From: Clostridia bacterium
GTDB lineage: Bacteria > Bacillota > Clostridia > Oscillospirales > CAG-272
DNA length: 46,102 nt
Reading direction: 5' to 3'
Assembly: GCA_017466685.1 (NCBI GenBank)
Contig: JAFTTS010000079.1
Span: 1 to 46,102, forward strand
Part shown: positions 1-8,623 of the stretch, one piece after another
Numbering within the stretch: the first letter of the stretch is position 1
Layout of the letters: every line of letters begins with the position of its first letter
Program-made: the position numbers and the translations under genes
The notes under the pieces: generated by a model
Seen by the model: only the letters and a program-made list of their open reading frames with translations
The model's database searches: none
Told to the model about the DNA's origin: nothing

Positions 1-1341
1 AAATACCATCAGAAGATCGAAAACGGCGAGCCGGTTGACTATTCGAACAGTGTAATTTTCAAGAGCGCACACATTGTCTATGAGGAGCTTGGACTTGATC
101 CCAATGCATTAATGATACAGGGCTTCCGCGAGGCAGGAATCAATCCTTGGCTCTCGTTCCGTATGAACGACTTCCATGATCGCCGTCCGGAAACAAAAAC
201 CTCCGGCTGTTTCAGTAATTTCTACCATGAGCATCCCGAATATTATCTCTCCCATCTTCCGCCGAGATTCGCCGCTACGTTCCGTGATAGGGCATATAAC
301 TATGCGCTTGAAGCTGTACGTGAGCATATGCTTGGACTCATGGAAGAATCACTTGAGCGTTACGACTGTTACGGTATAGAGCTTGACTTCCAGCGTGAGG
401 CTTGTCTCTTCCCTTACGGAATGGAATATGACGGAATTGAGATCATGAACGGCTTCATGAGAAAGGTCAAGGAGCTTCTTAAAAAGTTCGAAGAAAAATA
501 CGGACATGAATTCAAGGTTGCAGTCCGCGTTCCGTCCGAGATACAGACCTGCTTTGATTTCGGTATGGACGTTGTACAGTGGGTGCGTGACGGACTTGTA
601 AATGTTGTCATCCCGACATCGCGTTGGGCGACGACAGACTTTGATATTCCCGTAAAGCTCTGGGCAAATCTTATAAAGCCTCTCGGCGGTATTCTTGCTC
701 CCGGCGTTGAATACAGAATCATGCCGTGTGACGACAGCGAGATGGTTACACATAACCTCGAAACCTTCGCGGCATTTGCAGCTAACGCATATGCCCAGGG
801 TGCAGACAGAATTTACTATTACAACTTTTTCCGCAGTAATCTGCACGACCGCTTCAACAAGACAACAGACTACGACACAGACCCGACAAAGCCGATTCAG
901 AATCTCGATATTTACTGGTCATTCATCAATATCACGGCTGATCCCGACCTGGTTCAGAAGGTCAACCGCCGTCATATCGTAAGCTATAAGGACAAATTCG
1001 CTCCGTGGGAACATATATATCCCGCGCTTCAGATTCCTGTTGTAACCGAAAGAACCTGCGGCTTCAAGCTCTTTGTCGGTGACATTCCCGAAAATGCAGA
1101 GCTTACGCTTAAAATCGGTGTTAAGGAAACCGAAAAGGCAATTGCAAATCCGCCGTGGATTTTCGTTAACGAATGTGAATGTCCGTATGTCGGCACGTTT
1201 GATGACGACAGATTTGCAAAGGGAACGGTGCTTTGTTACACTATTCCCAAACAAGCACATTCGAAGATGATCTGTCCGCGTATCGGCGTTACAGAAAAGA
1301 CCGAGATAAGATATGTTGAGGTCTATGTAAAAGTTCAGTAA
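1..1341 (+). CDS. Glycosidase-like TIM-barrel protein, 5' end outside window
   Basis: The reading frame is open from the first base, so the gene begins upstream; the ATG at 112 is internal because residues encoded before it (KYHQKIENGEPVDYSN) match the paralogue at 36095-37633. Shared family blocks are INPWLSFRMND, YGIELDFQRE, VRDGLVNVVIP and AFAANAYAQGADRIYYYNF. The pattern of acidic residues at strand ends resembles a family-10-like glycosyl hydrolase (GHL) barrel, with a small beta domain at the C-terminus (FKLFVGDIPENAELTLKIG). No signal peptide can be judged because the N-terminus is missing. It lies 15 nt before a solute-binding lipoprotein gene with an AAAGGAG site, so both are probably co-transcribed. 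The substrate is unknown; the family recurs twice more in the window. I am confident it is a gene, less so of glycosidase activity. Confidence 0.85.
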   Translation, partial: KYHQKIENGEPVDYSNSVIFKSAHIVYEELGLDPNALMIQGFREAGINPWLSFRMNDFHDRRPETKTSGCFSNFYHEHPEYYLSHLPPRFAATFRDRAYNYALEAVREHMLGLMEESLERYDCYGIELDFQREACLFPYGMEYDGIEIMNGFMRKVKELLKKFEEKYGHEFKVAVRVPSEIQTCFDFGMDVVQWVRDGLVNVVIPTSRWATTDFDIPVKLWANLIKPLGGILAPGVEYRIMPCDDSEMVTHNLETFAAFAANAYAQGADRIYYYNFFRSNLHDRFNKTTDYDTDPTKPIQNLDIYWSFINITADPDLVQKVNRRHIVSYKDKFAPWEHIYPALQIPVVTERTCGFKLFVGDIPENAELTLKIGVKETEKAIANPPWIFVNECECPYVGTFDDDRFAKGTVLCYTIPKQAHSKMICPRIGVTEKTEIRYVEVYVKVQ

Positions 1342-1356
1342 CAAAGGAGAATACAC

Positions 1357-2805
1357 ATGAAAAAAAGAATTATTTCGCTTGTACTTCTCGGCTCAATGCT
1401 CGCTTCATTGGCGGCTTGCGGCGGCGAGGAAGACAAAAGCAACAACAATGACAACACTCAAGGCAGCTCCGAAGCATATGACGCAACCGGCATCGAAAAG
1501 ACGGACTACGACCTGCCCTTTAAAATCTTAGCTCCCGAATGGGGAATGTATGAAAGATACTTCTTCGCAGACGATCCCGGAACAGACGTTATGAAAAAAG
1601 CACTTTACGAGCGTGAACTTGCCGTTGAGGAGCATCTCGGCATTGATATGTCATACGTCATCAAGGGTACGATCGAAAACATCCCAACCGAAATGCAGCA
1701 GATGGTCATGACAGGTGACGATACATACCAGCTCGTTCTGACACACTGCATCAGAGGTCTTTCGCAGATGGTCGTTGAGGATCTTCTTTACGACTTCAAC
1801 GATTTTGAATATGTCGATATGACAAAGGAATGGTGGAACGAAGCCGGTAATGCGGCACTTGAGGTGGGCGGTCACCGTTATCTTACCGTTTCCGACTATA
1901 TGCTCGCCGATCCTAACGCTATTCTCGTCAACCTTGATATCCTTGACGAATACAACCTCGAGGATCCCTATCAGCTTGTCCGCGACGGCAATTGGACGAT
2001 CGATAAGATGATGGAAATGATGAGCGCAGTCACCACCGATAACGGTGACGGAAAATGGGATCATAACGACGTCTACGGACTCACAACAGCCGATGACTGG
2101 TTTACAAACAGCTTCATCTTCTCAAGTGGCGTTAACCTTGTAAGCCGCAACACAGACGGCGAATTTGTTTTCGCATTTGACAGCGAGCGTGCATACACAA
2201 TGGTTGAAAAGCTCGACCAGCTTCTCATGGGCTCGGATACATATGTATACCCCATCCAGTTGGGTAAATCCGGTGAAGAGCATATGGCAGATGACACCTA
2301 TGTCGATCTCTCCAAGGGACGTTCACTTTTCAACATCGCATCTGTTCAGCAGCTTTATCTTTACCGCGACGTTGACATTAATTTCGGCATACTTCCCTAT
2401 CCGAAGCTTGACGAAACGCAGGACGGCTACACGACAAACGACTGGTCTGGACTCATGTGTGTTCCAAAGACAGTCGGAAATGCTGATATGGTCGGAAAAG
2501 CAATTGAGCTTCTTGCATATTTCAGCGAGGACGTAAGATATTCCTACTATGAAATCATGCTCGGCGAAAAGCTGACACGTGATCCCGAATCCAAGGAAAT
2601 GCTCGACATAATCTTCGACGGCATTGTGTTCGATCCGGGCGTTGCATACTTCGGTCTTAACGACAGCATGAGAAAATTCTTCTATCTTGGCGAAAATGTT
2701 ATCTTCCCCGGCAAGGGCAGCAAGAGATTCGCTTCTCACATAGCCACTTCCAAGCCTGCGGTAGAGGCAACGATCGAAGAATTTAATCTTGAGATTGCTG
2801 AATAA
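1357..2805 (+). CDS. Extracellular solute-binding lipoprotein
   Basis: The 482-residue protein starts with a lipoprotein signal (MKKRIISLVLLGSMLASLAAC, lipid-modified Cys at residue 21), followed by an acidic, Asn-rich linker. The mature part has the size and look of a family-1 type ABC sugar-binding protein, though quite divergent, with many aromatic residues and an N-terminal block around FKILAPEWGMYERYFF. A good AAAGGAG site sits 8 nt before the ATG. No permease or ATPase genes follow: the next gene is a cytosolic GH3 enzyme with its own promoter. The transporter partner must be elsewhere, or the protein serves as a carbohydrate scavenger or sensor. The role is inferred from the lipobox and size, and the ligand is unknown. 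Confidence 0.85.
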   Translation: MKKRIISLVLLGSMLASLAACGGEEDKSNNNDNTQGSSEAYDATGIEKTDYDLPFKILAPEWGMYERYFFADDPGTDVMKKALYERELAVEEHLGIDMSYVIKGTIENIPTEMQQMVMTGDDTYQLVLTHCIRGLSQMVVEDLLYDFNDFEYVDMTKEWWNEAGNAALEVGGHRYLTVSDYMLADPNAILVNLDILDEYNLEDPYQLVRDGNWTIDKMMEMMSAVTTDNGDGKWDHNDVYGLTTADDWFTNSFIFSSGVNLVSRNTDGEFVFAFDSERAYTMVEKLDQLLMGSDTYVYPIQLGKSGEEHMADDTYVDLSKGRSLFNIASVQQLYLYRDVDINFGILPYPKLDETQDGYTTNDWSGLMCVPKTVGNADMVGKAIELLAYFSEDVRYSYYEIMLGEKLTRDPESKEMLDIIFDGIVFDPGVAYFGLNDSMRKFFYLGENVIFPGKGSKRFASHIATSKPAVEATIEEFNLEIAE

Positions 2806-2836
2806 AAGTGCTGTTTTGAGTGGTTACGTTATACCT

Positions 2837-2905
2837 TTGACGTGGATTGGTTAAGGATTCCAACGCAAAATCCACCGTTTCCCGTGATAATGCCCGGTGG
2901 CGGCA
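2837..2905. repeat. Dispersed palindromic intergenic repeat, copy A (partial)
   Basis: This stretch matches copy D (28945-29100) from TTGACGT onward, including the shared block AAAATCC(A/G)CCG, then TTTCCCGTGA, then GGTGG. It carries a perfect inverted repeat CCACCG (2872-2877) / CGGTGG (2895-2900). It ends just before the GH3 promoter. The right half seen in copies C and D is absent here. Confidence 0.6.
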
Positions 2906-2925
2906 GCGGACGTTCATCTTTTTGC

Positions 2926-2954
2926 TTGACAAATCCACGTCTTCATGGTATAAC
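2926..2954 (+). promoter_or_regulatory. Promoter of the GH3 gene
   Basis: TTGACA at 2926-2931 and TATAAC at 2949-2954 are separated by exactly 17 bp. The predicted start of transcription, near 2961, leaves about 48 nt of leader before the ATG at 3009. This promoter lies inside what would otherwise be an N-terminal extension of the GH3 frame, which argues that translation starts at 3009. Confidence 0.8.
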
Positions 2955-3008
2955 TATCATATTGACTATGAGTCCTGTTTTGTAAACAATAACTTTTTGG
3001 AGATACCT

Positions 3009-5672
3009 ATGTTTGATTTGAAGAAAAACTACAAAATTTCAAGAGACATCGCTACAGGTGGTATGGTGCTTTTAAAAAACGAAGAAGCAACCCTTCCCTT
3101 TTCCAAAGATACCCGAGTTGGTGTCGTTGGAAAGGACTGCCTTGATTTAATAAAAGGCGGCGGCGGCAGTGCCAATGTAAGATGCGAATATACAAGAACT
3201 CTTTTTGAGGGACTCAAGGAAAAAGCAAACGAGGGAAAGCTTAAACTTTACGAGCCTTCGTTTGATATCGCCGAAAGCTGCGAATATGAGATGTCAGAGC
3301 TTAACGCGCTTGCACGGAACATCGATACCGCAATCCTGACGATCAGAAGATATGGCACTGAGGGAACGGATATGCCTCTCGGAAATAGCGGTGACGAAGT
3401 TAACGAATCCGAATATGGAGGAAAAAAAGTTGCTTACCACCTCTACCGCGATGAAATAGAGCTTCTTGATAAAATAGAGACATCAGATATAAAAAAGGTG
3501 GTTCTTCTTCTTAACATATCCTCTACTATGGATATGTCATTTATCAATCGGTATAAGAAAATACAGGCTGTGCTTCTTACCTATCTTCCCGGAATGGAAT
3601 GCGGTGCCGCTATTGCCGATATTCTCTCGGGTGACGTTACTCCGAGCGGAAAGCTTGTAGACACCGTGCCATACGCTTACAGTGACCTTCCCTCCGCGAA
3701 GAGCTTTAACTCTGACCCATACGTATCAAATTACGAGGAGGATATTTTCGTCGGATACAGATACTTTGAAACCTATGCAAAGGACAGAGTTCTCTATCCC
3801 TTCGGCTTTGGACTTTCCTATACGGTTTTTGAGTACACCGATTGCTCTCACTGCGTAAACGGCGATACGGTAACCGTTCGTGCAAGCATCAAAAATGCAG
3901 GCAAAACGAAAGGCAGCGAGGTTGTCGAGGTTTACATCAGTGCACCGAGCGGAGCTCTCAAAAAGCCGAAGATCGTTCTGACGGGATATGCCAAAACTGC
4001 AGTTCTTCTCCCCGGAGAAAGCGAAACCGTATCGGTTAACTTCTCGCTTCGGGATATGGCATCGTTTGACGAGGGCGGTGACACAGGCTTTATCGGCGCT
4101 TGGGTATTAGAGGCAGGAGAGTATGAGATTTTCGTAGGCTCTTCATCTCGTGATCTTATCAGCACGGGCTCTTACTGCGTAGAAAAAACCGTGGTCAAAG
4201 AACAGCTTTCCATTCGCTTTGACGGCAGAGATTACGAATTTAAGTCAGATTTTTCTAATGAAGAACATCACTTGTCAAGAGGAAATATTTCTCTCTACGA
4301 TGTGGAAAATGGCAAGCTCACATTAAAAGAATTTGTGGAGCTTCTTTCCCCCGAAGAGCTCGTATGGTTGGCAAGAGGACAGGCGATCGGCTTCCCTGAA
4401 GGAACGTCGGGAATGGGAGATATCAGATATCTTGAAATCCCCAATCCGCAGACAGCCGATGGACCGGTTGGAATCAGACGCTCGGTAAATACAACCTGCT
4501 TCCCCTGCGGTACTCTCGTTGCTGCATCCTGGGATACAAAGCTTCAGGAGGCTATGGGTGCAGCTTTGGGCTTTGAGGGCTTTTCAACAGGGCTTGACAT
4601 CATTCTCGGTCCGGCTTTGAATATTCACAGAAATCCGCTTGGAGGAAGATGCTTTGAATATTTCTCGGAGGACCCTATAATTTCGGGTAAGACATCCGCA
4701 GCTCTCGTACGCGGAATAGAAAAAGAGGGACTGCTTGCCACCTTAAAGCACTACGCTGCAAACAGCTGCGAGAACAACAGAAACATAAACAACAGTATCG
4801 TCAGTGAAAGAGCGATGAGAGAGATATATCTGAGAGGCTTTGAGATAGCGGTTAAGGAAGCAAATCCTGCCTTCATTATGACCTCTTATAACCTCTTTAA
4901 CGGAATTCACACCTCGGCTCACGCACAGCTTCTTCGCGGAATTTTGCGCGACGAATGGAATTATGAGGGCGCACTTATGACCGACTGGAGAAACGGCGTG
5001 CCGCTTAAAGATGAAATTGCAGCAGGAAACAATCTCAAAATGCCGCTCGGATATCCGGACGAGGCAGAAAAGGCGCTTCTTGCATACAAGAACGGAGAGC
5101 TTACGCTTTCTATGCTCAAGGACTGTGCATATTACGTGCTTTTGGCAATTATGAAATCAAGAAGCTTCAAGCAGCACGATTTCGGACTGATCCATCAGCT
5201 TGACGGTGATTCTCTTTATATTCCCGCCCTTATGGTCAACGGTATTTCCAGCTCGAAAGTGACTCATAAAACGCGTGAAGACGGCAAGGAATATTTCTAC
5301 AGTCTGAACCTTGATCAAAGAAACAAGCGCATCTATATTAATTACGCCGTAAACTGCGATCGTGGCGGAGATTTTGAGCTTGCGTTAGAGCTCTCGACAG
5401 ACACCCCGAACTCCGAGGTTTGGTTCTTTGATTACGACGGCAACGAGCTCGGCAAAATTTGCTGTGGGGATATGAAGGATGAGAACGATTGGCGCATACT
5501 TAAAACAAATATCTCTCTGAAAACAGGAACGAATATCATAAAATTCGTCTTTGCACTCGAGCCGACCGTAGAAAGAGAATATTTCTCTCCGAGAACAGAG
5601 GTTCCTAATGAGTGGGCAGATTTCTTACCCGGAGATATCCGATTCACGGGATTTTCGCTTGAAAGAAAGTAA
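3009..5672 (+). CDS. GH3 beta-glycosidase with permuted domain order
   Basis: The 887-residue enzyme has the two GH3 domains in reverse order. The alpha/beta sandwich (GH3_C) comes first (TGGMVLLKNEEATLPF near residue 20, RYFETYAKDRVLYPFGFGLSYT near 260), followed by a fibronectin III-like domain. The catalytic barrel comes after (about residues 430-700), with TADGPVGIRR, GRCFEYFSEDP, the KHYAANSCENN block and MTDWRNG, whose Asp is the expected nucleophile. A C-terminal beta domain follows, possibly carbohydrate-binding. This order is known from Ruminococcus albus and Butyrivibrio beta-glucosidases. There is no signal peptide, so it probably acts in the cytosol on imported oligosaccharides. 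The frame is open back to 2847, but the start at 3009 (MFDLKKNYKIS) has a GGAG site and its own promoter. The specificity (glucoside, xyloside or arabinoside) cannot be told. Confidence 0.93.
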   Translation: MFDLKKNYKISRDIATGGMVLLKNEEATLPFSKDTRVGVVGKDCLDLIKGGGGSANVRCEYTRTLFEGLKEKANEGKLKLYEPSFDIAESCEYEMSELNALARNIDTAILTIRRYGTEGTDMPLGNSGDEVNESEYGGKKVAYHLYRDEIELLDKIETSDIKKVVLLLNISSTMDMSFINRYKKIQAVLLTYLPGMECGAAIADILSGDVTPSGKLVDTVPYAYSDLPSAKSFNSDPYVSNYEEDIFVGYRYFETYAKDRVLYPFGFGLSYTVFEYTDCSHCVNGDTVTVRASIKNAGKTKGSEVVEVYISAPSGALKKPKIVLTGYAKTAVLLPGESETVSVNFSLRDMASFDEGGDTGFIGAWVLEAGEYEIFVGSSSRDLISTGSYCVEKTVVKEQLSIRFDGRDYEFKSDFSNEEHHLSRGNISLYDVENGKLTLKEFVELLSPEELVWLARGQAIGFPEGTSGMGDIRYLEIPNPQTADGPVGIRRSVNTTCFPCGTLVAASWDTKLQEAMGAALGFEGFSTGLDIILGPALNIHRNPLGGRCFEYFSEDPIISGKTSAALVRGIEKEGLLATLKHYAANSCENNRNINNSIVSERAMREIYLRGFEIAVKEANPAFIMTSYNLFNGIHTSAHAQLLRGILRDEWNYEGALMTDWRNGVPLKDEIAAGNNLKMPLGYPDEAEKALLAYKNGELTLSMLKDCAYYVLLAIMKSRSFKQHDFGLIHQLDGDSLYIPALMVNGISSSKVTHKTREDGKEYFYSLNLDQRNKRIYINYAVNCDRGGDFELALELSTDTPNSEVWFFDYDGNELGKICCGDMKDENDWRILKTNISLKTGTNIIKFVFALEPTVEREYFSPRTEVPNEWADFLPGDIRFTGFSLERK

Positions 5673-5684
5673 AAATAAAAAAGA

Positions 5685-5730
5685 GTACGCCACCCGGCAG
5701 GACAAAACCTTGCTGAGCGGCGTATTTTTG
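5685..5730. terminator. Terminator after GH3 gene
   Basis: An imperfect hairpin (TACGCC...GGCGTA outer stem, GCAGG/CCTTGC inner stem, ACAAAA loop) is followed by five T. An A-run before the stem makes it usable from both sides. The 46 nt from 5686 to 5731 are identical to 15256-15301. Confidence 0.85.
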
Positions 5731-5740
5731 TAATTTCACA

Positions 5741-5795
5741 CGTTACGTGAGAATGTCCGGTTGAGGCGATGCACAACTGCACGTTATCACGGAAA
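5741..5795. repeat. Dispersed palindromic intergenic repeat, copy B
   Basis: The core CGTGAGAATG (5746-5755) and its partner CGTTATCACGG (5782-5792) form the same inverted pair as in copies C and D. It is the most diverged copy, and it sits directly after the repeated terminator, as in copy C. Confidence 0.55.
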
Positions 5796-5829
5796 ATATG
5801 CATCACCGAAATTCGCTGAAATATTAAAC

Positions 5830-5874
5830 ATACCCTGCTGCATTACCGTATGGGTTCGAATCACAGCAGGGTAT
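5830..5874 (-). terminator. Hairpin, probable terminator of the sugar-acid operon
   Basis: A perfect 11-bp inverted repeat ATACCCTGCTG / CAGCAGGGTAT encloses a 23-nt loop. It lies 8 nt past the last gene of the minus-strand operon. On that strand a moderately T-rich tract (TGTTTAATATTT) follows, so termination is plausible but not textbook. A closely related hairpin lies at 32903-32948. Confidence 0.55.
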
Positions 5875-5881
5875 ACATAGC

Positions 5882-7531
5882 TTATGAATTTTTATTATGG
5901 CGCAGTATCTGTCCGGGACGTTTGCCGGTATGTTCACCGTTCTTGATAACCACCTCGCCGTTTACGATTACCCAGTCAAAACCTCCGCTGTATTGGCAAG
6001 GGTCAGCGAAAGTAGAATTGATATGTAAATTTTCAAGGTCGAAAACATTGATATCGGCAAAATTGCCTTCTGCAATCACTCCTCTGTTTGCAAGCTGATA
6101 GTGCTCGGCAGGCATACCTGTTACCTTATTTACTGCCTTCTCGAGAGAGATTGCACCAAGCTCACGAACATAGCGTATAAAGAAATAGATCATTGACATA
6201 TAGAATTGCACGTTCTGTGCCGGCGGCAATTCGGGATGATCAAGCCCGGTAACAGATGAATCCGTCATCCACATATATATCGGATCTCTTACCACACTGT
6301 CAATCATAATTTGCTCATGAAAAACATTCGCCTGCATACCTGCGTTGCGCAGTGCCTCCATAGAAGGAGCAGCGGCAATGATATCAAGAAAACATTCAAC
6401 AGGCTCCTTGCCCATCTCGTTTACGATTTCTTTAAAGCTCATGCCTGCATATTGCGGCAGATAGTCCGCTGTGACGTTAAGAAGACGGTCCCATTGACCT
6501 TTTCCGAGGAAACGCCAATATCTGTCAAGATCGTTTTTAACACGTTCTCTTCCCTCGGGATTTGAAAGTGTCTGCTTCAATTTTTCAATGCCGTCATCGT
6601 AGAGCCACGGCGGAAGTATCGCCATCGCCATTCCTGAGGCAAAACAAGTCGGAAGCATATCTGCATAAACGGACAAGTGTTCCTTTTCACGGGCATCTTT
6701 AAGCATCTGCATACTCTTTTGCAGATATTCATTCGGTATACCGTTGTCATATTTAACATTGAGATGTGACACGGTTCCTCTGATACCTGTCTTGCGGATA
6801 ACATTCAAGAATTCATCGACTGCCTCTAAAATGTAGGTGCCTTCATCTCGCATATGTGAGCAATAATTCGCATCGTATTCCGCAACGATCTTCGCTAAAC
6901 GCTCAATCTCTTCAGGCTCTGAATTGATACCCGGGTCAAATTCAAGACCTGTCGAAAAGCCGATAAATCCTGCATCCAACGCTTCCCGCAAAAAACCTTC
7001 CATAACAGAAAACTGTTCGGGTGTTGCTTCTTTACCACTGACACCGGCAATAATTCTGAGATCATTATGACCGCAAAGCCATGCAAGATTAACAGATGGC
7101 CGGAGCTTTTGTGCCTTGTCAAGAACTGCCGCCATTGCACCTTCCGGTACAGGCTTACCCGTGCCGAAAAGATCATACACAGAAGTGATCCCGTCAGCGT
7201 TTGAATCGAACGGAACATTTTCAAGTGAATGCTTCATGGAATAACCGCAGTTACCGACAATTTCTGTGGTAACACCTTGTCTTACGGCATTTTGGAACTC
7301 GGGGAAACACCAAAGAGTAAAATCTGAATGCGTATGAGAATCAATAAAGCCGGGAGTAACATATTTATCCTTGGCATCAATAACGAGCGGTGCATCCGTT
7401 TCGGAAAGATCGCCTATATAATCAATTTTTCCGTTCTTTACGGCGATATCTGCCGAATATGCCGGCGCACCGGTTCCGTCAATGATTTTCCCTGCTCTGA
7501 TTATCATATCGGGGGTACTAGCATATTTCAT
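5882..7531 (-). CDS. N-acyl-D-amino-acid deacylase family amidohydrolase
   Basis: This is a metal-dependent amidohydrolase of about 549 residues. It carries the D-aminoacylase signature set: PGFIDSHTHSD (metal His pair), EIVGNCG (metal-ligand Cys typical of D-aminoacylases), GFSTGLEFDPG, YCSHMRDEG and VSHLNVK (further His ligands) and MTDSS (catalytic Asp). Known members cleave N-acyl groups from D-amino acids or related amides. It is the last gene of the GntR-led operon, 39 nt after the dehydrogenase stop. The start is uncertain: ATG at 7531 has GGAG nine bases upstream and gives the usual N-terminus before IIRAGKIIDGTGAP; ATG at 7546 and TTG at 7552 are alternatives. The family assignment is firm, the substrate unknown; its presence among sugar-acid genes is odd. 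Confidence 0.9.
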   Translation of the reverse strand: MKYASTPDMIIRAGKIIDGTGAPAYSADIAVKNGKIDYIGDLSETDAPLVIDAKDKYVTPGFIDSHTHSDFTLWCFPEFQNAVRQGVTTEIVGNCGYSMKHSLENVPFDSNADGITSVYDLFGTGKPVPEGAMAAVLDKAQKLRPSVNLAWLCGHNDLRIIAGVSGKEATPEQFSVMEGFLREALDAGFIGFSTGLEFDPGINSEPEEIERLAKIVAEYDANYCSHMRDEGTYILEAVDEFLNVIRKTGIRGTVSHLNVKYDNGIPNEYLQKSMQMLKDAREKEHLSVYADMLPTCFASGMAMAILPPWLYDDGIEKLKQTLSNPEGRERVKNDLDRYWRFLGKGQWDRLLNVTADYLPQYAGMSFKEIVNEMGKEPVECFLDIIAAAPSMEALRNAGMQANVFHEQIMIDSVVRDPIYMWMTDSSVTGLDHPELPPAQNVQFYMSMIYFFIRYVRELGAISLEKAVNKVTGMPAEHYQLANRGVIAEGNFADINVFDLENLHINSTFADPCQYSGGFDWVIVNGEVVIKNGEHTGKRPGQILRHNKNS

Positions 7532-7570
7532 AGCTTTTTTCTCCATTACCAATATCCGATTCGCAGAAGG

Positions 7571-8596
7571 TTACATTTCTATTACTGCCTTGAGTAAGCC
7601 TTTTTCTTTGTTTTTAACAAGCTCAACCGCTTTTGGAAGCTCATCAAGACTAAATGTGTGTGTAACGATATCGTGAACATTGATTTTTCCGTTTGCCACA
7701 AGTGTGACTAACGTATCCCAACCGGCACAGTATTCCAAAATACCGTGTATACGAAGCTGTTTTATAAGCATTTTCATAAACGGGAACGGGATTTGCGCCT
7801 TTTCGTCGGGGATGCCGTAGCACAGAACATCTCCGCCAACTTTACATGCATCAAAAGAGAGGAGTATACCTGCTTCGCTGCCGCTTGCTTCAAGAACATA
7901 ATCGCAGCCCTCGCCGTTTGTAAGCTCCATTACTCTTGCCAAAACGTCTTCGTTTTTTGCATCGATCACATGATCGGCACCGAATTTTTTTGCATATGCC
8001 AATCTGTTTTCTCCTTTTGCCGACATAATAACCTTACCTGCACCCGAAAGCTTTGCGGCCTGTAAAAATGCAATTCCGGCAGGTCCACCGCCCTGAATAA
8101 GCACGGTTGAGCCAAGCTTTATACCAACACGAAGTACCGCTCCGAACGGGCAAGCAATGCTCTCAAGAATTGCCGCATCGCGGAAAGGAATTTCTTCAGG
8201 CAGATGTACAAGACACTGCGCCGGTACTCTCACATACTCTGCATAACCGCCATCATATGGATCGTATCCGATTTCCTGCTTTTCGTGACAGAGCTCTTTT
8301 CTTCCGCTTTTACAAGCCTTACATCTTCCGCAGGAAATAATAGTATCAATTACAACTCTGTCACCCTTTTTCCATCCCGTGACTCCGAGTCCAACTTCTT
8401 CTACCTCGCCTGCGATTTCGTGACCAAGTACGTGCGGAGGTTTTGCGAGTGAAACCTTGCCCGTTATCATATGTACGTCGGTAGCACAAACGCCGACAGC
8501 CTTAACCTTTACCACAACATGACCTGCGTCAGCCACAGGCATTGGCTTTTCAACAATGCTTATATGATCAATAGAATCCCATAATGCTGCTTTCAT
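7571..8596 (-). CDS. Zinc-dependent alcohol dehydrogenase (polyol/sugar type)
   Basis: The 341-residue medium-chain dehydrogenase has the catalytic zinc residues (GVCATDVH, GHEIAGEV), the four-cysteine structural zinc loop CGRCKACKSGRKELC and an NAD-binding turn GGGPAG. It resembles sorbitol, threonine or galactitol-phosphate dehydrogenases and should oxidise a secondary alcohol of a sugar, polyol or sugar acid with NAD in the cytosol. It lies 27 nt after the aldolase gene and 39 nt before the amidohydrolase, in the same orientation. In this operon it could feed a sugar acid to the dehydratase or reduce the aldehyde released by the aldolase. The exact substrate is not readable from the motifs. 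Confidence 0.92.
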   Translation of the reverse strand: MKAALWDSIDHISIVEKPMPVADAGHVVVKVKAVGVCATDVHMITGKVSLAKPPHVLGHEIAGEVEEVGLGVTGWKKGDRVVIDTIISCGRCKACKSGRKELCHEKQEIGYDPYDGGYAEYVRVPAQCLVHLPEEIPFRDAAILESIACPFGAVLRVGIKLGSTVLIQGGGPAGIAFLQAAKLSGAGKVIMSAKGENRLAYAKKFGADHVIDAKNEDVLARVMELTNGEGCDYVLEASGSEAGILLSFDACKVGGDVLCYGIPDEKAQIPFPFMKMLIKQLRIHGILEYCAGWDTLVTLVANGKINVHDIVTHTFSLDELPKAVELVKNKEKGLLKAVIEM

Positions 8597-8623
8597 AATT
8601 TTACCACCTTATAAATCATTTCC

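Noticed and set aside
1357..2805. Complete ABC importer at the left end
   Set aside because: No permease or ATPase gene is found next to either binding protein in the window.
2847..3008. N-terminal extension of 54 residues on the GH3 enzyme
   Set aside because: It would span the dispersed repeat and a consensus promoter; the ATG at 3009 has a ribosome site.
5845..5875. GGGTTCGAATCAC resembles a tRNA T-loop
   Set aside because: No acceptor, D or anticodon stems can be drawn around it; the sequence is explained by the loop and right arm of the hairpin.
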